From: Rhodopseudomonas sp. | Lineage (GTDB): Bacteria > Pseudomonadota > Alphaproteobacteria > Rhizobiales > Xanthobacteraceae | Direction of reading: 5' to 3' | Length of the DNA: 59,245 nucleotides | NCBI RefSeq assembly: GCF_013377015.1 | Contig: NZ_JACABA010000001.1 | Location: 1,385,501 to 1,444,745, forward strand | Notes under the pieces: generated by a model | What the model saw: only the letters and a program-made list of their open reading frames with translations | The model's database searches: none | Told to the model about the DNA's origin: nothing | Program-made: the position numbers and the translations under genes | In this document: positions 8,668 to 16,956 of the stretch, in pieces | Numbering within the stretch: the first letter of the stretch is position 1 | Layout: every line of letters begins with the position of its first letter

Positions 8668-8816
8668 GCTCTGGTCCTCGTCTTGGGCCAGAGCGAACTT
8701 CATCCTGGATTGGGCCGCGGGGGCAACGTCACCATAAGTGAGGGCGAATTCAGGCAGTCAGACCGTGCGGGGAATTGGGACACCCTCGGCTCAACCTGGC
8801 GTTGAGACCAACTTCG

Positions 8817-9059
8817 CTACTGTTGGCCACGCTGCATGCAGGACTGCACGTAGCCTTGGAGACCTCCGGCTTTTCCTGGAGCTAATCCCATTTGCTGTCC
8901 TTGCCGCTTGCATCGTTGCATTTTTGCGGCGGCTTGCGGATGGTTTCGACTGACGCACGAAAAGCGCGCGGGACCGGCAGGCAATTGTCGGCAGTCTTCG
9001 GCAAATGCAACCGAAGATGAGCATATCGACAGAATAACTAAGAAAGCTCGTGCAATCAT
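8817..9059 (-). CDS. small Cys-rich secreted protein (PsiF-like tail)
   Basis: An 80-residue protein with a good signal peptide (MIARAFLVILSICSSSVAFA) and a mature part of about 60 residues with four cysteines (23, 35, 50, 74). The tail, with RCKRQGQQMGL then YVQSCMQRG, loosely resembles the PsiF repeat (Cys, about 20 residues, hydrophobic-x-x-Cys). That link is weak. The ATG at 9059 follows GGAGAAG. It lies 166 nt downstream of the CHAT operon on the same strand and may be part of it or a separate island gene. No function can be assigned. Confidence 0.65.
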   Translation of the reverse strand: MIARAFLVILSICSSSVAFAEDCRQLPAGPARFSCVSRNHPQAAAKMQRCKRQGQQMGLAPGKAGGLQGYVQSCMQRGQQ

Positions 9060-9225
9060 GGTGGCTTCTCCTTTAACCAGTTGATTTGTCGGGCGTCAAA
9101 TTCGTCAGCTCAAATTTCTCAGAATCGTCTATTAGGATCGCGAGAATTCCCTGGCCACACCAACTCCCAAATCGAACACATGGCGAGAGTGTCTTGTACT
9201 TGTAGAAAAAATACCAAGATAACAA

Positions 9226-10329
9226 CTATTCAGCTGGAAGCGTCACTGACTTCCGCTCGAAAGGTTTGAAATCCGGATCATCCGTAGTTCGGGTTGTCCG
9301 CCGCGCAGCTACCCAGGACGCGGCCGAGCCCAAAATCTGAAACACCGAAAAGAACACGGCGATAACCACCTGCCCTGTAACCAGCGTCGGATCGTTCGCC
9401 AATTGAGTAAACAAACCGATCGACAGAACTTCGGGTTCAAGGCCTCCCCCTGGGCGAATGAAAGCGATACTCTTGGCTTCGGTGGTCACGCGGACGTCGA
9501 GACCAAATGAGTTCGACGCGTTCGGGAGGGCAAAGCCGACCCACGGAGCCCGGCCTTCCTGTGGACCACCGAGGGTCACGCGCGAGCCGGGAGGCACCGT
9601 GATTGAGGAAGAGGTCGCAGGATAAATCCGGGGCTCGCGGCGCGTGAACGGAACGGGGATGGCACGGGCGAAGATATCGATCGTTCCTTCAAGCAGGGTC
9701 CCAAAGCTCGGTCTTTCGCCGCTCGTCCATGGCCTGATCTCGGAGCCGATGTCCGCCAGTCCGTGGACGGGTAAGCGCGTCAATGCCTTGCCAGGACAGG
9801 CCTTTTTGCTCTTGTCATCGTCATCATCGTCTTTGGGAGCGACAAGCCTAATCCAAGTCGCTTTCTGAAGCGTTTCCGGAACAATCCCTTTGGAGATATC
9901 GAAAGCACCAATTGCTTTTCCGTCATCGCGCCGCAGCTCTATCGCGACCGGATCGGATCCGAATCTCTCATACGTGACGTTAGTTCCGGGCTCAGGCGTA
10001 ATCACGCCTTCGAGGCATAGCGCGCGGGAGGTAGTCTTGGATTTGAGGACGCGATCTTGGGTCCCAAATCCTAGATCTGTCGCCGGCGCCTCGAAGGAAA
10101 GCGCATAGCCTCGTAGCGAAAGACGGGCCATTTCTGGAACAACGACCTTAAAGCTCATCGATTCCACCGTTGCGCTTAGCACAGCAATGGAAGGTACCGA
10201 CGGCATGAAGTAGAGCAGAAACATCGAGCCCGCCACGATCGGAAAAATGGCCGCGATCCGGAACAGCAAAACAAACCGCCTCGCATCGTCCGGTGGATTT
10301 GTTTTGGCGCGGTGCTGCCAAATTCTCAT
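9226..10329 (-). CDS. unrecognised two-helix envelope protein, third gene of CHAT operon
   Basis: A 367-residue protein of no family I recognise. A hydrophobic helix at about residues 19-42 and another at about 315-341 bracket a long polar domain that should lie in the periplasm. That domain contains a run of six Asp (167-172) followed by KSKK, which looks like an exposed linker, and two Cys (105 and one just after the Asp run). The start ATG overlaps the stop of the upstream gene as ATGA, so the two are translationally coupled. Association with the CHAT protein suggests a sensor, anchor or protease substrate, but this is inference only. Confidence 0.8.
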   Translation of the reverse strand: MRIWQHRAKTNPPDDARRFVLLFRIAAIFPIVAGSMFLLYFMPSVPSIAVLSATVESMSFKVVVPEMARLSLRGYALSFEAPATDLGFGTQDRVLKSKTTSRALCLEGVITPEPGTNVTYERFGSDPVAIELRRDDGKAIGAFDISKGIVPETLQKATWIRLVAPKDDDDDDKSKKACPGKALTRLPVHGLADIGSEIRPWTSGERPSFGTLLEGTIDIFARAIPVPFTRREPRIYPATSSSITVPPGSRVTLGGPQEGRAPWVGFALPNASNSFGLDVRVTTEAKSIAFIRPGGGLEPEVLSIGLFTQLANDPTLVTGQVVIAVFFSVFQILGSAASWVAARRTTRTTDDPDFKPFERKSVTLPAE

Positions 10330-11126
10330 TTGGTGGAACCGACCACACCGTAGAGCATGAGAGGATGGGTCTTGACAGCGATTTCTCCGGTCGATGCGGT
10401 TTCGCCGATTGACAGTTGGTAGGCTCCCGCCAAGATGTCCGGCGGAAGATCAATTCGGCACTCCTGGGTGAAACCAACCCGGACTTGGTCCGCCACCAAT
10501 TCGCACAGAACTGGTTGGGTCAAGGCCTTACTATTCTGCCCCAACTGAGCACGAATTCGCGCGTTTCCGCCGTTCATTAGCACCACGAGTTGGCGTTGCC
10601 GGCTCCCCCCAACGTCGATGGCAAACAGCGTGCCGTCTTTCAGATTGTCGCATGACGTAGCGCTACGCGCCGATATCGCAATGTCTGAGGATTTGTAAGC
10701 GGTCAAAAGCTTTTCGTAGGCTGTCTTGGTTTCCAGTACCGGCTCCCCTCCGGCCCCGGGCACCAGCTTGTAGCGCGCTTCGGCGGAGTAACGCCCATCC
10801 CGCGAAATGTAACGGACGCAAAGAAAATCCTTGGCGCCTTGCGCAGAACCCAGCAGCACCCGGACACTTTTTGGATTGAACTCGGTCGCCTGCGACTGAT
10901 AGCGAAGCCCAACGATCGACGCGCCCACTACCCCACCGCGCCAAGAGGCTGGCGGCCCATCGAGCAGCATCTCGCGAAATGAGCCCGAGCCGGCGAGCTG
11001 AAGCACACCGTCTTCACCCAATGCTGGCTCAACGAACGATAAGGCAGACGCAACGGAAACGACCAGAGCGGTCGTGAGCGAGGCAAACAACAGTTTGCGT
11101 CGTATTCGAAAGCTTGGCAACGGCAT
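10326..11126 (-). CDS. unrecognised secreted protein, second gene of CHAT operon
   Basis: A 266-residue protein with a long basic n-region and signal peptide (RRKLLFASLTTALVVSVASA) and a mature domain of mixed beta character. I do not recognise the fold. Three Cys are spread through the mature chain. The ATG at 11126 sits six bases after GAGAAG; a TTG one codon earlier is less likely. It starts 93 nt after the CHAT stop and overlaps the next gene by 4 nt. Export signals on all three operon proteins point to a common periplasmic site of action. Confidence 0.8.
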   Translation of the reverse strand: MPLPSFRIRRKLLFASLTTALVVSVASALSFVEPALGEDGVLQLAGSGSFREMLLDGPPASWRGGVVGASIVGLRYQSQATEFNPKSVRVLLGSAQGAKDFLCVRYISRDGRYSAEARYKLVPGAGGEPVLETKTAYEKLLTAYKSSDIAISARSATSCDNLKDGTLFAIDVGGSRQRQLVVLMNGGNARIRAQLGQNSKALTQPVLCELVADQVRVGFTQECRIDLPPDILAGAYQLSIGETASTGEIAVKTHPLMLYGVVGSTK

Positions 11127-11218
11127 CAATCACTTCTCTCTCTGACGTTTCGCGAAAGTGGACCGACTTGCGTCAATTAGGAACGCAGTGCCTTTGAAAG
11201 CCTTTCAACTCGCTACCA

Positions 11219-14200
11219 TCATCGATCACCTCCATCTCCGATGATGGTATATGGCGCCCAAAATAGCGGATGCGCGTAGGCAAACGCCGTCTTTCCTCCT
11301 GCTCCCAAGTGGCCTGGCCCATCGGCCAGCGCCATCATTGCCTGCCGAAGCGCCTCGCCTCGAGACAGCCTAGGGTTGTCATACTGACGCTTGAACAGGT
11401 CGGTAACCAACTGACGGGCCGATTGCGAATGAACCGACCAGTTCGTGACCAATAGCGCTCGGGTACCTGCGTAGAAGAATGCGCGACCGAGCCCCGAAGC
11501 GGCTTCGGCTCCAGCCCCGGCACCAGTGCCCGTGTTACATGCCGACAGGACGATCCAGTCGGCATCGAGCTTAAGCCCGAGAATTTCTTCCATTGTCAAA
11601 AGGCCATCACCTTCATCCCCCGTCACCTCAGGAGATGACAGCGCCAGCGCAGGTTGATTGAGACCGTTCAGTTCTCCAGGAACCAACCCGTGCGTGGCAA
11701 ATGCGAGCACCTTGAACCCCGACAGGCTCATGGTCTTGACGAGTTTCTCATTCGCATTCTTTCCGAGATTGAGCGCTTTAGTTGGATCTGCCTCCAACGC
11801 TGCCGCAATCGATCTCAATTCCTCGGCCGTGTCCGGCAATCGCGGCAACATGGCCAAATCGGCGCTATTGACTCCATCGAGCTTCGGGCTGCTCCTCCGC
11901 TGCAAGGGCAATCCACGCATGACGGTGGTCGAGGCGTCAGCGACGATTACGCCTGCAGCCGGTGCTGTTGCCTCATCGAATTGAGCCTTGCTGAAGTAAG
12001 GGTCGCCGAATGCAACCAAACTTCCTCTGTCGGGGTTTCCAGCTGGAAGCTGGCGCAGCGTTCGAAGCGCCGTTACGGACGGGACAGACGTCACCGTGTG
12101 GGTTCGTGCTAGCCAGGCGACGTTCCGGTAGGACGAGAACAGCGGCTCGTCCGCCGCTGGAAGCTCGAAGGGCTCTGTCGGAAGCAACGACAATGGGAGC
12201 AGCCCAAGAGCACCATTGGTGACTACGATCAACGATTTGGCTGATTTCCACGCACCTTCAACCGGCTTCAGAAGGATCGAATAAAGCTCATGCGCAAGCG
12301 AAAGATCAAAGGGAGGAATATCGGAGATCATTGCCGCTTCTGGTTCAAGCGCCTCCCGCAGCTTGCGGATTCTGCTCTCGATGTCCCCCCCTGTCGCTCC
12401 GATGGTTGCGAAGGCCACAGAACCGGTCTTTGGGACTGCCCAGAGGAAGCCGTCGTTCTGACCAAAATAGAACGAGAGCAGAGCTTCGCCTTCTTTTAGT
12501 GTCGCTCTGACATCATCGATAGATGGAGACTTTGGGGACACGAGATCTGCATATGCTGGGAACCGCTGACCGATCTCCTGCCGAAATTTGTCGCGCGCAC
12601 TCCGCAAGGCACCGAGCGATTTATTCAGTTCTAAGACGCCCTTTTCGTCGCGTTCGCTCGAAGGCAGAGATAGAACGTTGTTCAACACGCCAAGTTGGGC
12701 ATTGATTTGCTTGCCGAGATCCTGTTCTCGTCGCACAACGTCTGCGAGAGCCGGATCGCTAGCTGCCCCGCGTACGCTTGAGGCCACGAGCGCCTGCTGT
12801 ACGGATCGACCGCGGAGCGTGTCCGCGAGAGCAAACGTCTCACGCGCCACCGCTTCGGGAGCCTGCGTTTTGTCGCGCGCCAGAAGCGCAAAATAGGCCT
12901 CGACCACCGCCTGCAAGCGCTGACCACGGGCCGCAACCACCGTTGCGTCATCGTCGTCGGCGCTTTCCCGCGCTACCGACAGCAGGATCGGAATTGCTCC
13001 CCTGAACTCACGGATCGCGTCAGTATCGCGGCCAGCCTGCATCAATCCTACCGCCAAGAGACCGCGAGCCGCAGCAGCGTCGAAATGATTCTCGCCGACG
13101 CGCTCGACTTGGACGCGGACCAGCCTTTCGGCCGCATCAAGACCGGCTTTGATCTGTCCGGATGACAGCAATGTGAGGATTCGCGAGCCGTTCAAATCGA
13201 AATACTGCCGACGTTGAGGCTCCCAATCCGCCAGTATCTTATCCATCTCCACATACACATCGGCGGCTTCGCGCTGTTTGCGCTGGAGGTTCAAGACCCC
13301 CCCAAGTTGCAAGAGCAGACTCGCATTCGAAGGAGACGTCTGCGGAACGCCAATTTCGCGATTTACGTCGAGAGCCGCACGAATGAGCTTCTCCGCCTCT
13401 GGATATCGACCTTGTTCCAACAGAACAGCCGCCAGCCCGGAGATAAACCCTGGCGTAGCAGGATTATACTTCCCTCTGTCGCGTAGTCGCGACAATAATG
13501 CGCGTCGTGCATCGACCTCCGCTTCTGCAAGGCGCCCTTGACGTGCCTCAACACGCGCTTGGCTCAGAATGTTAATGTCGATCGCTTGGAGCAGCACGGT
13601 TTCGGGGGGAGGTCGATCCAAACTGAGCATCGCCTTCATACTGGCGCGTTTGCGCTGTTCGACGACTTTGTAGGAATTTTCAGCTTCTTTGAACCGACCT
13701 CGCGCTTCGGCGATCATGGCTTGCCCAAGTTCAACATCGGACTCCCATGCCTGGCCAAATCGGTCATAGCTCTTTCGCCAGCCCGGAAGGCCGCTCGTTC
13801 GCGCCTCCTTTATCAGTGCTTGGCTCCGCCGAATGACGGCCTCAGCCTGTGAAACATCACCCATCCGCAGCAGAATTTGCGCAATCAATCGGTTAGTACT
13901 GAACTGATAACCTTTGGCATCTTGGCCGGATTCTCGAACGTTGCGCTGGTGAATTTCTAACGCTTTCTTCGGATCTCCCGCAACTGAGTATTGGAGCGCG
14001 GCGAATTGCGTCACTGCCGCCAACATTCTGGGGTCCATCACCCCACGACCGACCTCAAGCGCTTTATTGGCGTCTGCGATCGCTTCGGCTGTTCGACCAA
14101 GTTGAGCACGAGCACTCCCGCGCTTGAAATAGAGTTTTGCCAATTCGTCGCGTGACTCGCCGCCAATTGGCAGCACGTTGGCTTCAGCTTTGCGTTGCTC

Positions 14201-14617
14201 GATTTCTCTTTCGTCAGGCTTTTCGCCGTCCAATATTACCGTGATGTCAGCGATCGTTCGCGGCGGCGCAACGAGCGACGCGGCAGAAGCTGATTCTGGA
14301 CTGGAGCCGGAAGCCGAGTCTTTCGGAATTGCCATTGGGACATTGTCACGACCATTTGCGGCATTCAGCGCCGCCATGACACATGCCTTCACACGGGGGA
14401 ATGCTCGTCCTCGGCACGCTTCAATACCTCCTCCTCCACCACGCAGGCAGTCCATGACGATCGGCTTTCCAACAGTCGATCGGCATTTTGCCATTGCAGC
14501 TTCCTTGCTGAGAGCGAGCGCGGGTGCAATCGGAAAGCTCATCAGCATTGTTGCTGCGAACGCAGCAACCAACACCCTGCGCGCAATTAGGAAAGGGCTC
14601 AGGGATCCTATTGGCAT
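11219..14617 (-). CDS. secreted TPR-CHAT (caspase-like) protease
   Basis: A 1132-residue protein with a signal peptide (residues ~1-36, ending PALA), a small four-Cys segment (45, 57, 68, 79), and TPR repeats from about 157 to 640, for example LYFKRGSARAQLGRTAEAI. A C-terminal CHAT domain spans about 780-1125. The catalytic dyad of the caspase fold is intact: His976 in AFATHG and Cys1027 in LSACNTGTG. CHAT domains are clan CD cysteine peptidases; TPRs normally sense or bind partners. The ATG at 14617 follows GGAGGGGAG; longer extensions lack a signal peptide at the terminus. It heads a likely operon with two exported proteins in a lower-GC island, which suggests a periplasmic protease module. 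Confidence 0.9.
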   Translation of the reverse strand: MPIGSLSPFLIARRVLVAAFAATMLMSFPIAPALALSKEAAMAKCRSTVGKPIVMDCLRGGGGGIEACRGRAFPRVKACVMAALNAANGRDNVPMAIPKDSASGSSPESASAASLVAPPRTIADITVILDGEKPDEREIEQRKAEANVLPIGGESRDELAKLYFKRGSARAQLGRTAEAIADANKALEVGRGVMDPRMLAAVTQFAALQYSVAGDPKKALEIHQRNVRESGQDAKGYQFSTNRLIAQILLRMGDVSQAEAVIRRSQALIKEARTSGLPGWRKSYDRFGQAWESDVELGQAMIAEARGRFKEAENSYKVVEQRKRASMKAMLSLDRPPPETVLLQAIDINILSQARVEARQGRLAEAEVDARRALLSRLRDRGKYNPATPGFISGLAAVLLEQGRYPEAEKLIRAALDVNREIGVPQTSPSNASLLLQLGGVLNLQRKQREAADVYVEMDKILADWEPQRRQYFDLNGSRILTLLSSGQIKAGLDAAERLVRVQVERVGENHFDAAAARGLLAVGLMQAGRDTDAIREFRGAIPILLSVARESADDDDATVVAARGQRLQAVVEAYFALLARDKTQAPEAVARETFALADTLRGRSVQQALVASSVRGAASDPALADVVRREQDLGKQINAQLGVLNNVLSLPSSERDEKGVLELNKSLGALRSARDKFRQEIGQRFPAYADLVSPKSPSIDDVRATLKEGEALLSFYFGQNDGFLWAVPKTGSVAFATIGATGGDIESRIRKLREALEPEAAMISDIPPFDLSLAHELYSILLKPVEGAWKSAKSLIVVTNGALGLLPLSLLPTEPFELPAADEPLFSSYRNVAWLARTHTVTSVPSVTALRTLRQLPAGNPDRGSLVAFGDPYFSKAQFDEATAPAAGVIVADASTTVMRGLPLQRRSSPKLDGVNSADLAMLPRLPDTAEELRSIAAALEADPTKALNLGKNANEKLVKTMSLSGFKVLAFATHGLVPGELNGLNQPALALSSPEVTGDEGDGLLTMEEILGLKLDADWIVLSACNTGTGAGAGAEAASGLGRAFFYAGTRALLVTNWSVHSQSARQLVTDLFKRQYDNPRLSRGEALRQAMMALADGPGHLGAGGKTAFAYAHPLFWAPYTIIGDGGDR

Positions 14618-14650
14618 CTCCCCTCCAACAATTCTTATTTGCAATAACCG

Positions 14651-14680
14651 ACCATAGCAGTCTGGCTCGGTACCTGTCAG
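14651..14680 (-). promoter_or_regulatory. possible sigma-70 promoter of the CHAT operon
   Basis: On the minus strand CTGACA (14680-14675) and TATGGT (14656-14651) are separated by 18 bp. They lie 34-63 nt upstream of the CHAT start codon. Matches to TTGACA/TATAAT are moderate. This placement supports the start at 14617 rather than a longer form. Confidence 0.3.
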
Positions 14681-15028
14681 GACTATCTGCGCGTCGCCGA
14701 CGATCTCGAGGATGCTGCACCGCAACTTCGGGAATTTGAGTTTTCTTCGCCGGCATCAGCTGTTCAGAGAGACGGTTCGTAGTTCCCTGGTCAGGGTCCG
14801 GATGTGGCAGTAATGCCAATTCGTTTCCCCTGAATCTGTTTGATTTTCAGACAGCTGCGCGCACGTAGCCGCAGCTCATCTCGCCTAGGAGTTTCATTCA
14901 ACGGCCCGTCTGTTTTCAGAATACCGATTTACCTTCGATTCGCTCGACTGGTTTTTCGGCCTTTGACCTTTAGCTCCGATTCATAGTCACTACAGGGAAT
15001 CTCATGACCTAAGGGGGACGGCCGGTTC
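14681..15028. other. island intergenic region, no gene recognised
   Basis: About 350 bp upstream of the CHAT operon and ahead of the integrase remnant. Composition is mixed and AT-richer than the chromosome. Short open frames on both strands lack ribosome sites and family features. I see no hairpin or repeat of note. Confidence 0.5.
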
Positions 15029-15429
15029 GTGCCCAACAATAGAGCCGACCACCAAAATCCAAAATGGACGGTCAGGCTGATGATCCCGGCCGTCCAGGGC
15101 TTCATCGTCAAGTCGATCAAGACGGCCGATGAATTCGAGGCCCGAAGGTTTGCCGAGGACCTCTGTTACCGGCTGGAGGGTGAGGCGAGACGACGCGAAC
15201 CGATCAATTCGCCGACGTTACAGGAAGGCCTTCACCGAATGTGCCGGTGATGGGCCAAGTCTCTCGAACGGCCAAGCATGTGAACGGCATCGCCCGCAGG
15301 GTGAAGATCTGGGCTCTCCAGTATTTCGCCAAACTCACCATCGACCGTGTGACCGACTTGAAGCTCGCCGACTATGGCCCCGCTAGACACCTGGGAAAGG
15401 ACCAATTCGTCCTCAACTACGGGCTTTGA
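15029..15429 (+). pseudogene. decayed phage-type tyrosine integrase (N-terminal half)
   Basis: Frame 1 from 15029 gives WTVRLMIPAVQGFIVKS then KTADEFEARRFAEDL and EPINSPT, the arm-binding region of alphaproteobacterial island integrases. The reading then moves to a second frame (KAFTECAGDGPSLSNGQA) and a third (KHVNGIARRVKIWALQYF, then KLTIDRVTDLKLADY), which continues the core-binding domain. At least two frameshifts are needed. The catalytic domain with the R-H-R-Y residues is absent. It points toward the tRNA half-copy at 15597, the normal arrangement for an integrase beside its att site. Confidence 0.78.
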
Positions 15430-15596
15430 GTTTCGACGGGGAGGTTTCGGACGTTTCAAGAGTGCACCCTTGCCAAGACAAGAGACCAGTCGGACAGGTC
15501 TTCGACCGCAAAATCTGATTCGCTCTGAGTTTACTGGCGCCCGCCTATGGTAAAACTCATTCCAATTCAACAACCTGGTATGAAGTAATATTTTCA

Positions 15597-15631
15597 GAAA
15601 CCGTCGCTCTATCCGGCTGAGCTACGGGACC
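15597..15631 (-). other. tRNA-Arg(CCT) 5'-half remnant
   Basis: These 35 nt match the 5' half of the tRNA at 6662-6738, from the mature 5' end (15631) to the first anticodon base (15597). Beyond that point similarity stops at once. The break inside the anticodon is where many tyrosine recombinases cross over in tRNA genes. The remnant cannot form a tRNA. Confidence 0.88.
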
Positions 15632-16038
15632 GGAGACCCGCGGCAGCCGCGGGCGATCGAGACAATTCATATCAGAGCAACCGGCCGATCGCTAGTCCGG
15701 CGGCCTTGCGCGGGCGGTCGCCTGGCGTGGGCTCGCGACGCAATCAACAGCGCTATCAGTGCGCCCGGCGCGGGCACTTCAGCGACGCCCGGATCAGCAG
15801 CTAATCGCGCGCGCCCCCGATCTCCTGCGGCGTCAACCCGGGAGAACCTTTGCCGGCAGCCTCGGCTGCCCTGATCAGCGTTACCACGCGTTCCGACAGC
15901 GGGGCACGCAGCCCCCGCCGCCGGGCAATCTCGACGATCACACCCTGCAGATAGTCGATCTCGGTGCGGCGGCCGCGCTGCAGATCTTCCCACATCGACG
16001 ATCGCGCATTGCGATCGATCTTCATCGTGCCGCCGAGC
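15597..16038. repeat. segmental duplication, copy B
   Basis: This is the partner of 6704-8535. It comprises the tRNA half, its 110-bp flank, a 40-bp scrap from the middle of tadG (15741-15780), the last codons of tadG, and the 3' end of panE, which here continues into the intact gene. Two deletions of 1000 and 363 bp relative to copy A removed almost all of tadG. The junctions fall at 15741 and about 15781. Confidence 0.93.
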
Positions 16039-16811
16039 AGAAGGTTGAACAGACCATCCGGCAACCGCAGCAGATGCGGGGTCCAGCCGGGCGGCAGCGG
16101 CGTCGCCGCCACCGGCCTAATGCCTTCCGCCTTGATCGCCGCCAGCCCCTCGGCCATCTGATCGGCGAACAGCCGCCGCCAGGATCGCTGCGCGAGTTGA
16201 TCGCGCAGCGGCAGGCCGGACAGCGCGTTGAGCGCATTGTTCAGATTGACCAGCAGCTTGCCCCATTGCACGCCGACGATATCGTCCGATAGCCGCATCG
16301 CCAGGCCGGGCACGCTGAGGCGTGCGGCGGTGTCGGCCTTGTCGCGTTCGACAATGATATCGCCAGAGGTGGAGCGGTGATAACGACCCTCGCCCATGGC
16401 CACGACATTGAACGGCACCATGCCCGCCAGCACGTTGCGTCCCGGTAGCCGCGCACGCAGCGCGGCGACATTACCAATACCGTTTTGCAGACTGATGACG
16501 ACGGCGTCGCCTGGCGCGTGCCGCGCAATTGCCTCGGCGATCTCGGCGGTGTCGGCGCTCTTGACCGTGACCAGCACGATCGCGGCGTCGCGCAGCATCG
16601 CGGGGTCATCGGAGAACTTCACTTGATCCGGCGCGATCAGCCGATCGAGCCCCTCGAAACTGGTCAGCCGCAGCCCGTGACTTTCGACCTCGGCAATCAC
16701 CCGCGGGCGCGCCAGCAGTGCGACATCGCGACCCGCGCCGGCCAGCATTCCACCGACGAAACAGCCGATGCTGCCGGCGCCGGCGACACTGATAGTCCCG
16801 CTGTCGTTCAT
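15801..16811 (-). CDS. panE: 2-dehydropantoate 2-reductase (ketopantoate reductase) family
   Basis: A 336-residue NADPH-dependent reductase of the PanE/ApbA family, which reduces ketopantoate to pantoate for CoA synthesis. The Rossmann motif VAGAGSIGCFVGG starts near residue 8. VKSADT at about 107 and ISLQNGIGN at about 128 are typical NADP/substrate segments. WGKLLVNLNNALNALSG contains the conserved catalytic Lys and Asn. Length is slightly above the family mean. Only this copy is whole; the last 256 bp are duplicated at 8270-8535. Several paralogues of this family act on other 2-oxoacids, so the panE name is tentative. Confidence 0.87.
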   Translation of the reverse strand: MNDSGTISVAGAGSIGCFVGGMLAGAGRDVALLARPRVIAEVESHGLRLTSFEGLDRLIAPDQVKFSDDPAMLRDAAIVLVTVKSADTAEIAEAIARHAPGDAVVISLQNGIGNVAALRARLPGRNVLAGMVPFNVVAMGEGRYHRSTSGDIIVERDKADTAARLSVPGLAMRLSDDIVGVQWGKLLVNLNNALNALSGLPLRDQLAQRSWRRLFADQMAEGLAAIKAEGIRPVAATPLPPGWTPHLLRLPDGLFNLLLGGTMKIDRNARSSMWEDLQRGRRTEIDYLQGVIVEIARRRGLRAPLSERVVTLIRAAEAAGKGSPGLTPQEIGGARD

Positions 16812-16956
16812 TCTTCACCCGCGCTGGTTCTGGGTCTGGTGATTAGCAGGGCAGAGGTCGGATTCCCATCCTGAATACCGCGGCCCGGAGTGCGCCTTGT
16901 AAACGTCATATGCCAGCCCTATGTTTTCGCCGGCTGGTGTCCTCAGGGAGATGAAG

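Larger units (their letters stand above)
8536..15596. mobile_element. remnant genomic island between duplicated tRNA-Arg flanks
   Basis: The segment lies between copy A (6704-8535) and copy B (15597-16038) of the tRNA-Arg flank. It contains an IS3 orfA scar, a small secreted protein, the three-gene CHAT operon and a frameshifted tyrosine integrase remnant next to the tRNA 5'-half copy. Base composition of the CHAT block looks clearly more AT-rich than the surrounding genes, and codons such as TTG, AAT and GAT are used more freely. These are standard signs of an integrated element, now immobile because the integrase is dead. The true ends are uncertain because the flanks were duplicated too. 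Confidence 0.7.

Noticed and set aside
8273-8805. Several short plus-strand open frames at 8319-8805
   Set aside because: They are antisense to the panE fragment and IS3 orfA scar and have no independent features.
15232-15573. 113-codon minus-strand frame opposite the integrase remnant
   Set aside because: No family features; the plus strand shows clear integrase similarity in the same bases.
15597-15631. Second functional tRNA gene
   Set aside because: Only the 5' half is present; no T-arm or acceptor 3' strand follows.
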